39,941 bases of DNA from Rhodococcus gordoniae (lineage in GTDB: Bacteria; Actinomycetota; Actinomycetes; Mycobacteriales; Mycobacteriaceae), in NCBI RefSeq assembly GCF_001646655.1, contig NZ_LPZN01000037.1, positions 1-39,941 of the forward strand. The letters are read 5' to 3'. This document shows positions 8,412 to 18,173 of this stretch, in pieces. Under the pieces are notes generated by a model. That model was not told the origin of the DNA and searched no databases. It was given only the letters and a program-made list of their open reading frames with translations. The position numbers and the translations under genes were made by a program. Position 1 is the stretch's first letter. Every line of letters begins with the position of its first letter.

Positions 8412-10778
8412 ATGTGGTCTCCTTCCGCGATCCGCTCGCTCGATCCGGCTGCGCTCACCACTGCTGCCGACGCGGTCGAGTCCGCAAACAACACATTCCG
8501 GGAGTCGACCCACCGCGTCGACCGGGATGTGGACGCCACATTCGGTGGATGGGACGGTGAAGGCGGGGCGGCCGCCGCGGCACGTGTGTGGAGTGACCGG
8601 GTGGCCGGCCAAGGCATCAGCCGCGCTGTCAGCGAGCAGGTCGACGCCCTCCGCGACGCTGCGAACACGCTCATTCCCGCCCGCGCCACCGTCGTCGGAA
8701 TCGTCGACAATGCGGTTGCAGCCGGCTTCACCGTCCACGACGACGCGCGGGTCGAGGCACCCCGAACCCACACGGGCGACGCGCAGACCGACCTCGTCGT
8801 GCAAGCGGGTCTCGACGACACCGCCATGAACTTCGAGGTCCAACTGAAATCGGCGGTGCGCACATTCGACGAACTGGATCGAGACGCCGCCGCCCGACTC
8901 GAGCAGGTCAGCATCCGACTCTCCACGTTCGGCGGGGAATTCCGTTCTCAGAACACACATTCCATCGATGCTCCGGACGGTGCTGCCGACGCTGCGCTCC
9001 TAGCATCCGGGGCTGCACGCGATACCGATCTCGAACGCATCGGACGCACCCTGTCGCTACCGTCGGGTGCGAGCATCGAGTACCTCGACGCCTTCTACAA
9101 CAGCCTCGACGAGGACGAACTGGCGAACCTGTACGAGACGTACAAGACATGGGAAGCCGAAGGCAAGCCCGACGCGGCGCGCTGGGCCGACGGTCTCGGT
9201 AACGGTCTGCTCATTCTGTCGAATCCCGAATACGGCGGGTCGTGGGAGTCGGTGCCGCAGGACATCAGGGACACCATTCGATACGGCTACGAGCCCGACC
9301 CGAACGCCGAGCATCCCCTTGAACCACTGGATCGGCTGGATCGACTCGGCGCGATACTCGGCGATGCCAACCCGCAGTATCGACCCGGCACCGAGATGGG
9401 TATCGAGATGAGCCGGGTCGCCGGATATATGGCGGGCATCCCCACCTATGCCGATCCCCACATCGTCCCCACCCCCGACCCTTCCTATTACGACCACATG
9501 GCAAGCACATTCCTCGACCTCGCCACCCGGAACACCGACACGTCGTATCACTCGCTCACCGGCACCGACGTCGACGGCAGCCCTGCGGACTTCAGTAGGG
9601 ACGAGGTGCTCGTTCCGCTGCTCACCCGCGAATGGGCCGACGACGGAGCAACTCTGGCCGGCCTGACGGAGTGGATCGCTGCCGACGCGTTGCCCGCCGA
9701 CCCGGGTGACCCCGCAGCAGTAATCCGAGCCGAACGTGCGGGCGAGGCAGCATTCGGTTTGGCCGAGGTGTTGTCTGCGCCGGAATCGGAGTGGAACTCC
9801 GACAACAACTTCAACCGTTTCCTCCACATGCCGGGTGCCTTCCGGGAGGAAACCGACCTGACCATAGGTGAAGTCAATCCTGTTGCTGTCCGTTCCTTTG
9901 CGACCGCCCTGTCACCGTTCGTCGGCGACATGGTCGGTTCCGTCGACGACGCCACCGCCACCAGCGGCTTCGGCGAACTCGGCCCGGTCCCGGCGACGCG
10001 CGTATTCACCCTCATGAACACCGACCCCGCGGCAGGTGCCCTTCTCAACGGTGCAGCAATCGCGCAGGCCACCGATTTCGACCGCCGGTTCGCTCTCGAA
10101 CAACTCGACGGTGTGAACAAGTACAGTTACGGAACGTATTCGGGCCGGTTGCAAAGCCTCGTCGAGGTGGGGTTGAGCAGCACCTACGAGAACGAGAAGC
10201 TGGTCGAGCAGGCGGCGATCGACAACCGGAACCAGTCCAGAGCGGACGCGTATGCCGTGGCCCAAACCCTCGTCACCGGTGCGGTGACGGCGTTGCCGGG
10301 TGGCGTGGTCACGGGTCCGCTCGTGTACTCGACAGGGGTTCTGCTGCAATCCGAAATCGTCGATGCTGAAGGGCAATACGTGGGGCATCCGTCGGGGGTC
10401 GAGGGGTTCGATTCCGAAATGTATCTGACGGAGACGGGCGCCGAAAATACTCGGAGATACAACATGCTCAATGCGTTGGTCGACGCCGGAAGAGTGGATC
10501 CAGCAGACATGCCCTTCAGCCAGGCAGAGGGTCACACTATCCCTGAACGCACCAAAGCCGATGAACACGTCCTGACGAATCAAGCTGCCAGCATCATTTC
10601 GGAAAACGGGATCGATTACGGGTCCCAGGACATGTATCTCGGCTCTGCCTCGAACGGAGCGGGCGACCTCCGAAATATCGTCTATGCAGACCAGAGGGAC
10701 GGCACCGACGGATTTCGCGATGTGCTCGTAAACGATGTTGTTCCGGCCGGAGGAGAAAGGTGGAACTACGGCGCATGA
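8412..10778 (+). CDS. Large WXG/TPR-region protein, putative T7SS substrate
   Basis: A 788-aa protein without a signal peptide. The first 110 residues are helical with a WDG (W47-x-G49) turn, WXG100-like, suggesting that it pairs with the EspC-like partner just upstream. The middle and C-terminal parts (residues about 215-700) resemble the actinobacterial 'TPR repeat region-containing' proteins found beside WXG100/EspC genes: acidic and Tyr/Trp rich, with no membrane segment except a weakly hydrophobic Ala/Val/Gly stretch near residues 615-640. I recognise no nuclease, NADase or other toxin motif at the C-terminus (ends GGERWNYGA) and no immunity-like gene follows. The ATG is immediately after the TAG of the upstream gene. 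Assignment to secretion is inference; the enzymatic role, if any, is unknown. Confidence 0.7.
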   Translation: MWSPSAIRSLDPAALTTAADAVESANNTFRESTHRVDRDVDATFGGWDGEGGAAAAARVWSDRVAGQGISRAVSEQVDALRDAANTLIPARATVVGIVDNAVAAGFTVHDDARVEAPRTHTGDAQTDLVVQAGLDDTAMNFEVQLKSAVRTFDELDRDAAARLEQVSIRLSTFGGEFRSQNTHSIDAPDGAADAALLASGAARDTDLERIGRTLSLPSGASIEYLDAFYNSLDEDELANLYETYKTWEAEGKPDAARWADGLGNGLLILSNPEYGGSWESVPQDIRDTIRYGYEPDPNAEHPLEPLDRLDRLGAILGDANPQYRPGTEMGIEMSRVAGYMAGIPTYADPHIVPTPDPSYYDHMASTFLDLATRNTDTSYHSLTGTDVDGSPADFSRDEVLVPLLTREWADDGATLAGLTEWIAADALPADPGDPAAVIRAERAGEAAFGLAEVLSAPESEWNSDNNFNRFLHMPGAFREETDLTIGEVNPVAVRSFATALSPFVGDMVGSVDDATATSGFGELGPVPATRVFTLMNTDPAAGALLNGAAIAQATDFDRRFALEQLDGVNKYSYGTYSGRLQSLVEVGLSSTYENEKLVEQAAIDNRNQSRADAYAVAQTLVTGAVTALPGGVVTGPLVYSTGVLLQSEIVDAEGQYVGHPSGVEGFDSEMYLTETGAENTRRYNMLNALVDAGRVDPADMPFSQAEGHTIPERTKADEHVLTNQAASIISENGIDYGSQDMYLGSASNGAGDLRNIVYADQRDGTDGFRDVLVNDVVPAGGERWNYGA

Positions 10779-11578
10779 CAACAACGTGCCCGCGGGGGAA
10801 CCGGAAACTCGTTACCACTCTAGTCGTTTTCATGCTTGTCGCATGCACGTCGGAAACCGAGCCGGCACCGCAGCAATCCCCTTCCCTTCCCGTAGACGCG
10901 AGCGAATACCAAGCGCCGGAGCAGGTTCGCAACGCGACCTACGTCTGGTCGGCGGAGCCCGGAATTGATCTGCTGGATAACCGTGGAAAATTGATCCGGG
11001 CATCGCACGAATCGATGATGATCGCATTCTACGGAGGTATCGAAACAACCTACCCAGGATTCAGCAATGCGATCGATCCCAGGTATGCGCGCAGGATAAA
11101 TACCATCGCTACGCGCGCGCTAGTGGGCACGATCCGAGCGCACCTTCTTCAGGTGCATCAGACAGAAAAGGGTTTCAACGCGACCGTCTGCATTCAGCCC
11201 TCACACTATGCAGTGCGAAGAGACGACGGCCAGTATCACACTGTGCATGGCTCGGCCATTGAAGAGAGAGTCGAGTTCAACCACCCCACCGCTGAGGATC
11301 GCGACCTCGCCCGGGTCCGACCCAACCTCCCACCGAGCACCACTCCCCGCCCGCCATCTCCTCCCATCGCCGACGCGACTCACCAATGGTCCGCGCCGAC
11401 GGAGGACGTCTTCGCGGACACCGAGTGGTTGATCAGTTTCGGCGCAGATCTCGGCGATGCCAAGAAACGTTGCGAAGAGTGGGGACGCAGCATCGAGCCG
11501 GGGGTGCCCGATGACGGGGCCGAGTTTCTCGTCTCCCCCACCCCACCCGAAACCCTGCCCGCCTACCCGGGCTGGTGA
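10760..11578 (+). CDS. Lipoprotein of the T7SS-associated operon (copy 1)
   Basis: Two starts are possible. GTG 10760 (272 aa) has an AGGAG four bases before it. ATG 10775 (267 aa) forms an ATGA overlap with the upstream stop but lacks its own close ribosome site. Either gives a lipoprotein signal: Arg-Lys, a hydrophobic stretch and the lipobox LVAC (Cys24 from ATG 10775). The mature protein has a segment VRNATYVWSAEPGIDL, then YGGIETTYPGF, and a C-terminal SPTPPETLPAYPGW. All three recur in the next gene, so the two are tandem paralogues. Two cysteines (ATVC and KKRCEEWGRS) are shared and could form a disulfide outside the membrane. I know no function for this family; it probably acts at the cell surface with the upstream pair. 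Confidence 0.75.
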   Translation: MELRRMTTTCPRGNRKLVTTLVVFMLVACTSETEPAPQQSPSLPVDASEYQAPEQVRNATYVWSAEPGIDLLDNRGKLIRASHESMMIAFYGGIETTYPGFSNAIDPRYARRINTIATRALVGTIRAHLLQVHQTEKGFNATVCIQPSHYAVRRDDGQYHTVHGSAIEERVEFNHPTAEDRDLARVRPNLPPSTTPRPPSPPIADATHQWSAPTEDVFADTEWLISFGADLGDAKKRCEEWGRSIEPGVPDDGAEFLVSPTPPETLPAYPGW

Positions 11579-11582
11579 GCAC

Positions 11583-12377
11583 ATGAACCGAATTATTTGC
11601 GCTGCAATAGCATTCCTTGTCGGATCATCCCTACTTGCAAGCTGCACACCCGATCGAGCGCCGGCACCGGTTGCGCCCCAGACCATCATCACCGCCGAGT
11701 ACGAACCACCCGGACAGGTCCGAAACTCCACCTTCGTGTGGTCCGCAGAACCGGGAATCGACCTTGCGGATCAACGCAGCATCCTCACCCGAGCCGCGTA
11801 CGAATCCATGATCATCGCCCACTACGGCGGACTCGATACCACCTATCCCGGGTTCGCCGGAGCACTCGTCCCTTCCTACGCACGCAAAGTCCCAACTGCG
11901 CTGGAAACATCCCTCGTCGGAACATTTCGGGCGCACATCCTCCAGGTGCTCGATACGGCGGCTGGGTTCAAAGCAACCGTGTGCACCCAATGGTCGAAGG
12001 TGGGCATCAGGGTCCGAGACGGCGACTATCGCATCAGCCAATTTTCCGGGCAGGAGGAATTTGTCGAGTTCACCCGTGACACCGAGGAACATCGGCGCGA
12101 AGGGCAACTCCACAGGCACGACCCGGAACCACCGACACCAAGCGATCAGTACCTGACTTCTCTCCCCACCACTGAGCACCAATGGTCCGCTCCTACGGAA
12201 GATCTGTTCACCGATACCGGACTCAGAATCGACTTCGGGGGCGACTTGGGCGAAACGATGTATCGATGCGAAGCATGGGGTCGCAGCATCGAACCCAGCT
12301 TGCCGCCCTACAGAAGTTCCGAAACCATCATCTCCCCCACCCCACCCGAAACTCTCCCCGTCTACCCGGGTTGGTGA
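11583..12377 (+). CDS. Lipoprotein of the T7SS-associated operon (copy 2)
   Basis: A 264-aa paralogue of the preceding lipoprotein, starting 4 nt after its stop. ATG 11583 gives MNRIICAAIAFLVGSSLLASC with lipobox LASC (Cys21). Shared blocks are VRNSTFVWSAEPGIDL, MIIAHYGGLDTTYPGF, ATVC, EHQWSAPTED, YRCEAWGRSIEP and the ending SPTPPETLPVYPGW. The Pro-rich YPGW tail is the best conserved part, which suggests a contact site. The linker between the ATVC and HQWSAP blocks differs most between the copies. By eye this stretch is less GC-rich than the flanking genes, consistent with an accessory island. Function unknown. Confidence 0.75.
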   Translation: MNRIICAAIAFLVGSSLLASCTPDRAPAPVAPQTIITAEYEPPGQVRNSTFVWSAEPGIDLADQRSILTRAAYESMIIAHYGGLDTTYPGFAGALVPSYARKVPTALETSLVGTFRAHILQVLDTAAGFKATVCTQWSKVGIRVRDGDYRISQFSGQEEFVEFTRDTEEHRREGQLHRHDPEPPTPSDQYLTSLPTTEHQWSAPTEDLFTDTGLRIDFGGDLGETMYRCEAWGRSIEPSLPPYRSSETIISPTPPETLPVYPGW

Positions 12378-12387
12378 GAAAGGAACC

Positions 12388-12699
12388 GTGTTGACGTATC
12401 CGGAAGAACTCTCTATCGCCGTCAGGCGCGTGCAGGACACGATCGAACGGATAGTAGGCAACGGATCGGTCCACGACATCCGTATCAGCGTCACCCCGAC
12501 CGGCCGCATCGTCGCCCTCGAGATCCCACCCGAGGCGTACAACTGGTCGCCGGATGTGCTCGCGACTCGCATTACCGCCGCCCACGACCTCGCGTCCGCG
12601 GACGCCGACGAGCAGGCCCGCTACGCGCGCGTCGAGTTGGCCGACGACCCGCGTATCCGGCGCATCGTCTCGGGGATCGGGCAGCTGACCTCGAGGTGA
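12388..12699 (+). CDS. YbaB/EbfC-like small protein (EspL-like)
   Basis: A 103-aa protein starting at GTG 12388 with AGAAAGGA upstream. The pattern fits the YbaB/EbfC fold: an N-terminal helix (VRRVQDTIERIVG), a beta-hairpin (HDIRISVTPTGRIVALEIPPEA) and C-terminal helices (DVLATRITAAHDLASADADEQAR). YbaB-like proteins occur in ESX loci, for instance EspL in the mycobacterial ESX-1 region, where they act in the cytoplasm together with EspC/E/F-type substrates. Being last in this operon it is the likely cytoplasmic partner or chaperone of the EspC-like and TPR-region proteins. Family assignment is by pattern only. Confidence 0.65.
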   Translation: MLTYPEELSIAVRRVQDTIERIVGNGSVHDIRISVTPTGRIVALEIPPEAYNWSPDVLATRITAAHDLASADADEQARYARVELADDPRIRRIVSGIGQLTSR

Positions 12700-12717
12700 A
12701 CGGCCCGTAAATAACAA

Positions 12718-12750
12718 CTGGCCGCAGCGATGAGAATCAGCTGCGGCCAG
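12718..12750. terminator. Strong hairpin between convergent genes
   Basis: Perfect 11-bp arms CTGGCCGCAGC / GCTGCGGCCAG with an 11-nt loop. Leftward, it is followed by TTGTTATTTA, a reasonable U-tract for ending katE; rightward it ends the T7SS-type operon. Most likely bidirectional. Confidence 0.8.
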
Positions 12751-12811
12751 AGGTAACGAAAGAATAACTTGGGTCCCCCGAACTTAGGAAGGCAAGTTCA
12801 GGTGAGGTCTG

Positions 12812-14929
<2,118 letters not shown>

Positions 14930-15028
14930 ATGAGAACTCCGATTCGTGGCTGTCGTCGGGGCTGGACACGTCTTTTCCACGGCTACCCGGAAGGACGGCG
15001 GCCAAACGCGGGCGGCGGGGCGGTCGGG

Positions 15029-15685
15029 TCAGAAGTCCTCGTCGATGCAGGCGAGCCGGTCGCCGGCCTGTCCGGCCTCACCCGGTGCGGTCTTGGTGTG
15101 CTGTGCGTGGAGCACCACCGAGTCGGCTTCGCCGTCGCGGAACTCCCAGTCGACGGTCGTGGACGCCTCGGCGTTGCCCTGCGCGTCGGTGGTGATGTCG
15201 AGCCAGATCTCGTTCTGCGGATTGGCGTAGGCGGGGTCGGTGGACGGGGAGTCGGAGTTCGCCGCCGGGTCGACCCGGTTCTGGTAGTGCGGCCCCGAAT
15301 CGGACGGGTTCGGCCCGCACGGCCGGGTGTGGACGTGCGCCCCGAAATCCCGATCGGGTTGCAGACCCATCACCCTGAGCGTGACTGTGGTCCGGCCGTT
15401 CTCCTCCTCGGATTCGACGTCGAAGGTCGCGCCGGCCGGCACGGCCGCCTCGTCGTAGGTGAAGGCGTTGTCGTCGTCGCCCCCCTCGTTCGGAAGACCG
15501 AAGGCATCGCCGCTCATCCCGGGCAGCGGCGTAGGCATGGCATCGGTGGTGGTGGTCGCGAGGGAAGTGGGTGGCGTTTCGACGGTGGCCTCGGTGTCGG
15601 TGGACGAGCCGTCGCTGCCACACCCCGCGGCCACGAGCGTGGCGACGGAGAAGCCCGCGACGAGACATGCGTGGCGTGTGTTCAT
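15029..15685 (-). CDS. sodC: Cu/Zn superoxide dismutase-like lipoprotein
   Basis: A 218-aa exported lipoprotein (lipobox VAAGC, Cys22) with a Thr/Ser/Asp-rich linker to about residue 75 and a SodC-type domain. Copper ligands expected in the family are present: His117 and His119 (GAHVH), His133 (GPHYQN) and His193 (VVLHAQH). Cys123 and Cys213 fit the conserved disulfide and Arg210 (AGDRLAC) the active-site arginine. The zinc-loop histidines of E. coli SodC are missing: after His133 the sequence reads NRVDPAANSDSPSTDPAYAN and then Asp163. Copper-only SODs lacking zinc are known, including M. tuberculosis SodC. The linker contains TDAMPTPLPGMSGD, nearly repeated in a TetR protein at 23069-23704. 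It probably dismutates extracellular superoxide. Confidence 0.8.
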   Translation of the reverse strand: MNTRHACLVAGFSVATLVAAGCGSDGSSTDTEATVETPPTSLATTTTDAMPTPLPGMSGDAFGLPNEGGDDDNAFTYDEAAVPAGATFDVESEEENGRTTVTLRVMGLQPDRDFGAHVHTRPCGPNPSDSGPHYQNRVDPAANSDSPSTDPAYANPQNEIWLDITTDAQGNAEASTTVDWEFRDGEADSVVLHAQHTKTAPGEAGQAGDRLACIDEDF

Positions 15686-15737
15686 GACTTCGACGTACCC
15701 CGGGGACGCCGTCCGCGAACCTGCCCGCGCTTGTCGC

Positions 15738-16490
15738 CTAGTCCTGGGTCCCGGCCTTCCGTTCCTCGGCCTTCCGGGCCTCGACGATCGCGGCGAGGTC
15801 CTCCTCGATGGTCTTTTCCACGGCGCTCTTGCTCACCCCGGCCCCAGCCAGCACACCGTCTCCGTTCTCGAGTTCGAGCAAGGCAAGGAGGATGTGCTCG
15901 GTGCCGATGTAGTCGTGTCCGAGCCGAAGGGCTTCGCGGAAGGTCAATTCGAGGGCCTTGCGGGCTCCGGCGTCGTACGGAACGAGTTCGGGAATGTCGT
16001 CGGCCGCTTCGGGGAGCGTCGCTTCGGCGGCCGCGCGCAGGGCCGCGGAGTCCACGCCCTGAGCCGCGAGTGCGCGGGCTGCGAGCGACTCGGTGTCGAC
16101 CAGCAGACCGAGCAGCAGATGCACGGGCGTGATCTCGGGGCTTCCCGTGGCACGCGCTTCGTTCATCGACGCCATCACGGTGTTCTGCGCGCGTGGGGTG
16201 AACCGCGAGAACCCCTGCCCGGGGTCGAGGTCGTTGTCGCTCTTCGACACGAACCGCTTCTGGGCGGCCTGCTTGGACACCCCCATGCTCTGCCCGATCT
16301 CGGACCACGACCTGCCGGAACGGCGCGCCTGGTCGACGAAGTGACCGATCAGGTGATCGGCGACCTCGCCGAGATGATCGGCCGCGATGACGGCGTCGGA
16401 CAGTTGCTCGAGGGGATCGTCGTGGACCTTCTTGATGGCGTCGATGAGGTCGTCGAGTCTGATGGGGTGGGACGGCCGAATGGGTTCCAT
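15738..16490 (-). CDS. HTH plus Clp N-terminal (ClpN) domain protein
   Basis: A 250-aa protein with no ATPase. Residues 60-80 (GRSWSEIGQSMGVSKQAAQKRF) form a helix-turn-helix; residues about 95-165 and 168-235 are two Clp N-domain repeats (TPVHLLLGLL, then GHDYIGTEHILLALLELENG). In ClpA/ClpC these repeats bind substrates or adaptors, so a DNA-binding protein sensing protein damage through its ClpN part is a reasonable inference. The ATG at 16490 sits directly behind a -10 element, so the mRNA is probably leaderless, and two palindromes cover the promoter, suggesting autoregulation. It lies 9 nt after the acyltransferase stop and upstream of the SOD-like gene. Some members are simply annotated as Clp protease N-terminal domain proteins. 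Confidence 0.85.
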   Translation of the reverse strand: MEPIRPSHPIRLDDLIDAIKKVHDDPLEQLSDAVIAADHLGEVADHLIGHFVDQARRSGRSWSEIGQSMGVSKQAAQKRFVSKSDNDLDPGQGFSRFTPRAQNTVMASMNEARATGSPEITPVHLLLGLLVDTESLAARALAAQGVDSAALRAAAEATLPEAADDIPELVPYDAGARKALELTFREALRLGHDYIGTEHILLALLELENGDGVLAGAGVSKSAVEKTIEEDLAAIVEARKAEERKAGTQD

Positions 16491-16520
16491 GCGTCAACTC
16501 TAGGTTGACGCATGGAACCC
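16482..16520. promoter_or_regulatory. Large palindrome with operator GTCAAC-N5-GTTGAC, copy 1
   Basis: Perfect 17-bp arms (GGGTTCCATGCGTCAAC and its complement) with spacer TCTAG. It covers the HTH-ClpN start codon and -10 region and also the last codons of the acyltransferase. The inner part GTCAAC-N5-GTTGAC (16493-16509) recurs in copy 2. Confidence 0.75.
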
Positions 16521-16525
16521 GTCAA
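16490..16525 (-). promoter_or_regulatory. Leaderless promoter of the HTH-ClpN gene
   Basis: On the minus strand, -35 TTGACG (16525-16520), a 17-bp spacer and -10 TAGAGT (16502-16497), then 6 nt to the A of the ATG at 16490. That spacing makes the start codon the transcription start, a common arrangement in actinobacteria. Both boxes lie within the GTCAAC/GTTGAC palindromes. Confidence 0.6.
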
Positions 16526-17954
16526 CCTTTGGTTGACGATGCGAGGGCGTCGCGGCAGACAGGACGGTCTCGATGCGCGTGCCGTCGCCACCCACCGCAA
16601 GCACGTCGCCGAAGCCCTCCACCATGGACTCGACGAGGACCGGCAGGTCGGGAACGGCTGCGGAGTCGGCGTTGATGCCGATGCAGCAGTGCGTCGTGTG
16701 CGACATCAGCGTGATGTTGACCGCCGAACCGAGGGTGGGAGCGAAGGGGTAGTACCTCAGCACCTCCGCTCCGGCCATGTAGAGCGGAACCGGCGATCCG
16801 GGAACGTTCGACGCGAGGAAGTCGATGTGCTTGAGGATTCCGCCCAGAACACCGGCCGGGAGCACGTTCAACGCACCCGCGATGGCGGACGAGAGCGGTA
16901 CGGCCGGTTCGTCCCGCCAGGAGCGGACGATCCGATCCACCCGCTGCATCAACGCGACCGGTTCGGCGATGTCCAGGGGAAGCGCGAACCGGGCCAGCGT
17001 GATCCGGTTCCCTCCGATCGCGTCGCCCTCCTGCCGGAGACTGATCGGCAGTGTCGTCATCAGCTCGCCGGCCTGCGTCCCGTGGCGGGCATGATAGTTC
17101 TTCAACCCCAACAGTATTCCGACGAGGAAGGCATCGTTGAGGGAGGAATCCGCTGCCCGCGCGACCCGCCGTAGTGCGTCGAGGGGCAGGTCGAGAGCGG
17201 CGACCTCACGAACCGTGCTGCGGTCGATCATCACCGGGGAACGCGTCGTGAACACCGGCCGCACGAACCGGGCCGTCGACCCGGCCGTGTCCACGACGGT
17301 ACGCAGCGCCGCGACGGGATTCGCCAGCGACCTCAGGCCGGAGCGCACGAGCCACGGCGCACCTCGGCCCACCGCCTCCCCGGCCGTCGAGAGGTACCAG
17401 CCCACGGAGTCGGCGAGGTCCGATGCCGATGCCGGGGAGGGCGGAGTCTCCGGCAACGGCCCGCGATCGGTGCCGTCGCGTTCGAAGTCGACCATCTCGT
17501 TCGCGATCTGGATACCACCGATGCCGTCGGTGAGCGCATGGTGCACCTTGAGGACGATCGCGGCACGACCGTCGTCGAGACCGTCGACGATCGTCGCCTC
17601 CCACAGGGGACGGTCCTTGTCGAACGCCGACATCGTCGCGGCGCGCACGAGTGGAAGCACAGCGTCCAGTCCCCCGGCATGCGGGAGGGCGATCCGCCGC
17701 AGGTGCCAGGACAGGTCGAAATCGGGATCGTCCACCCATCGCGGTGGGGTCCGCCCGAACGGGGAGTCGGCGAGCTTGCGGCGGAAGCTCGGCACCGCAC
17801 GTGTGCCGCGCTCCATCATCCGGACGAAGCGCTCGTGGTCCGGGGACCGGTCGAGCAACGCCACCGCGACGATCGTGGACCGCAGGACGGGATCGGACTC
17901 CATCCGCCAGGACATCAGATCCGTCTGCGACATGCGCCGGTCATCCGCGCTCAT
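16500..17954 (-). CDS. Wax ester synthase/diacylglycerol acyltransferase (WS/DGAT)
   Basis: A 484-aa acyl-CoA-dependent acyltransferase for storage lipids (triacylglycerol or wax esters) at the membrane or lipid-droplet surface. The catalytic motif HHALTDG occupies residues 138-144 and the family block PLWE is at 116-119; the C-terminal half carries the usual SNVPGSPVPLYMAGA stretch. I chose ATG 17954 (MSADDRRMSQTD) because GGGAG lies 6 nt before it; ATG 17960 is too close to the same ribosome site. The final residues, PSHRQPKVDGFHAST, are encoded by the operator DNA of the next gene and are probably not functional. The HTH-ClpN gene starts 9 nt after the stop. Confidence 0.92.
   Translation of the reverse strand: MSADDRRMSQTDLMSWRMESDPVLRSTIVAVALLDRSPDHERFVRMMERGTRAVPSFRRKLADSPFGRTPPRWVDDPDFDLSWHLRRIALPHAGGLDAVLPLVRAATMSAFDKDRPLWEATIVDGLDDGRAAIVLKVHHALTDGIGGIQIANEMVDFERDGTDRGPLPETPPSPASASDLADSVGWYLSTAGEAVGRGAPWLVRSGLRSLANPVAALRTVVDTAGSTARFVRPVFTTRSPVMIDRSTVREVAALDLPLDALRRVARAADSSLNDAFLVGILLGLKNYHARHGTQAGELMTTLPISLRQEGDAIGGNRITLARFALPLDIAEPVALMQRVDRIVRSWRDEPAVPLSSAIAGALNVLPAGVLGGILKHIDFLASNVPGSPVPLYMAGAEVLRYYPFAPTLGSAVNITLMSHTTHCCIGINADSAAVPDLPVLVESMVEGFGDVLAVGGDGTRIETVLSAATPSHRQPKVDGFHAST
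16521..16537. promoter_or_regulatory. Operator GTCAAC-CTTTG-GTTGAC, copy 2
   Basis: Perfect palindrome (7-bp arms GTCAACC/GGTTGAC, spacer TTT), same half-sites and spacing as copy 1; centres 28 bp apart. It overlaps the -35 box of the leaderless promoter. Confidence 0.7.
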
Positions 17955-18173
17955 GCGCATCTCCCTCCCTGCCACCGATTCTCCCTCGCACGGTAATCGC
18001 TGCGAAGCACGGATATCGGCGATACCGGCCCACGAACAGGCCCGATACGCGGGGAGTCCCTTTCGCTCACGCTGACGCAAAACCTGGTTCCCCGACGGCG
18101 GATCGCTCAGGATCGGTGACGTCCTCGACTCCGTCGAAGACCTCTGCCCCTTGTCGGAACCGTGAGGAAGTCC
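17955..18173. other. Divergent intergenic region, acyltransferase / ABC operon
   Basis: No gene is seen. It should hold promoters for both flanking transcripts. I looked for sulfur-related SAM or cobalamin riboswitch cores upstream of the ABC operon and found none that I could support. Confidence 0.5.

Noticed and set aside
10480-10778. Toxin domain at the C-terminus of the 788-aa protein
   Set aside because: No nuclease, ADP-ribosyltransferase, NADase or deaminase motif can be seen, and the next genes are lipoproteins rather than a cytoplasmic immunity protein.
17955-18173. Riboswitch upstream of the sulfonate-type ABC operon
   Set aside because: No SAM-I, SAM-IV or cobalamin core could be recognised.
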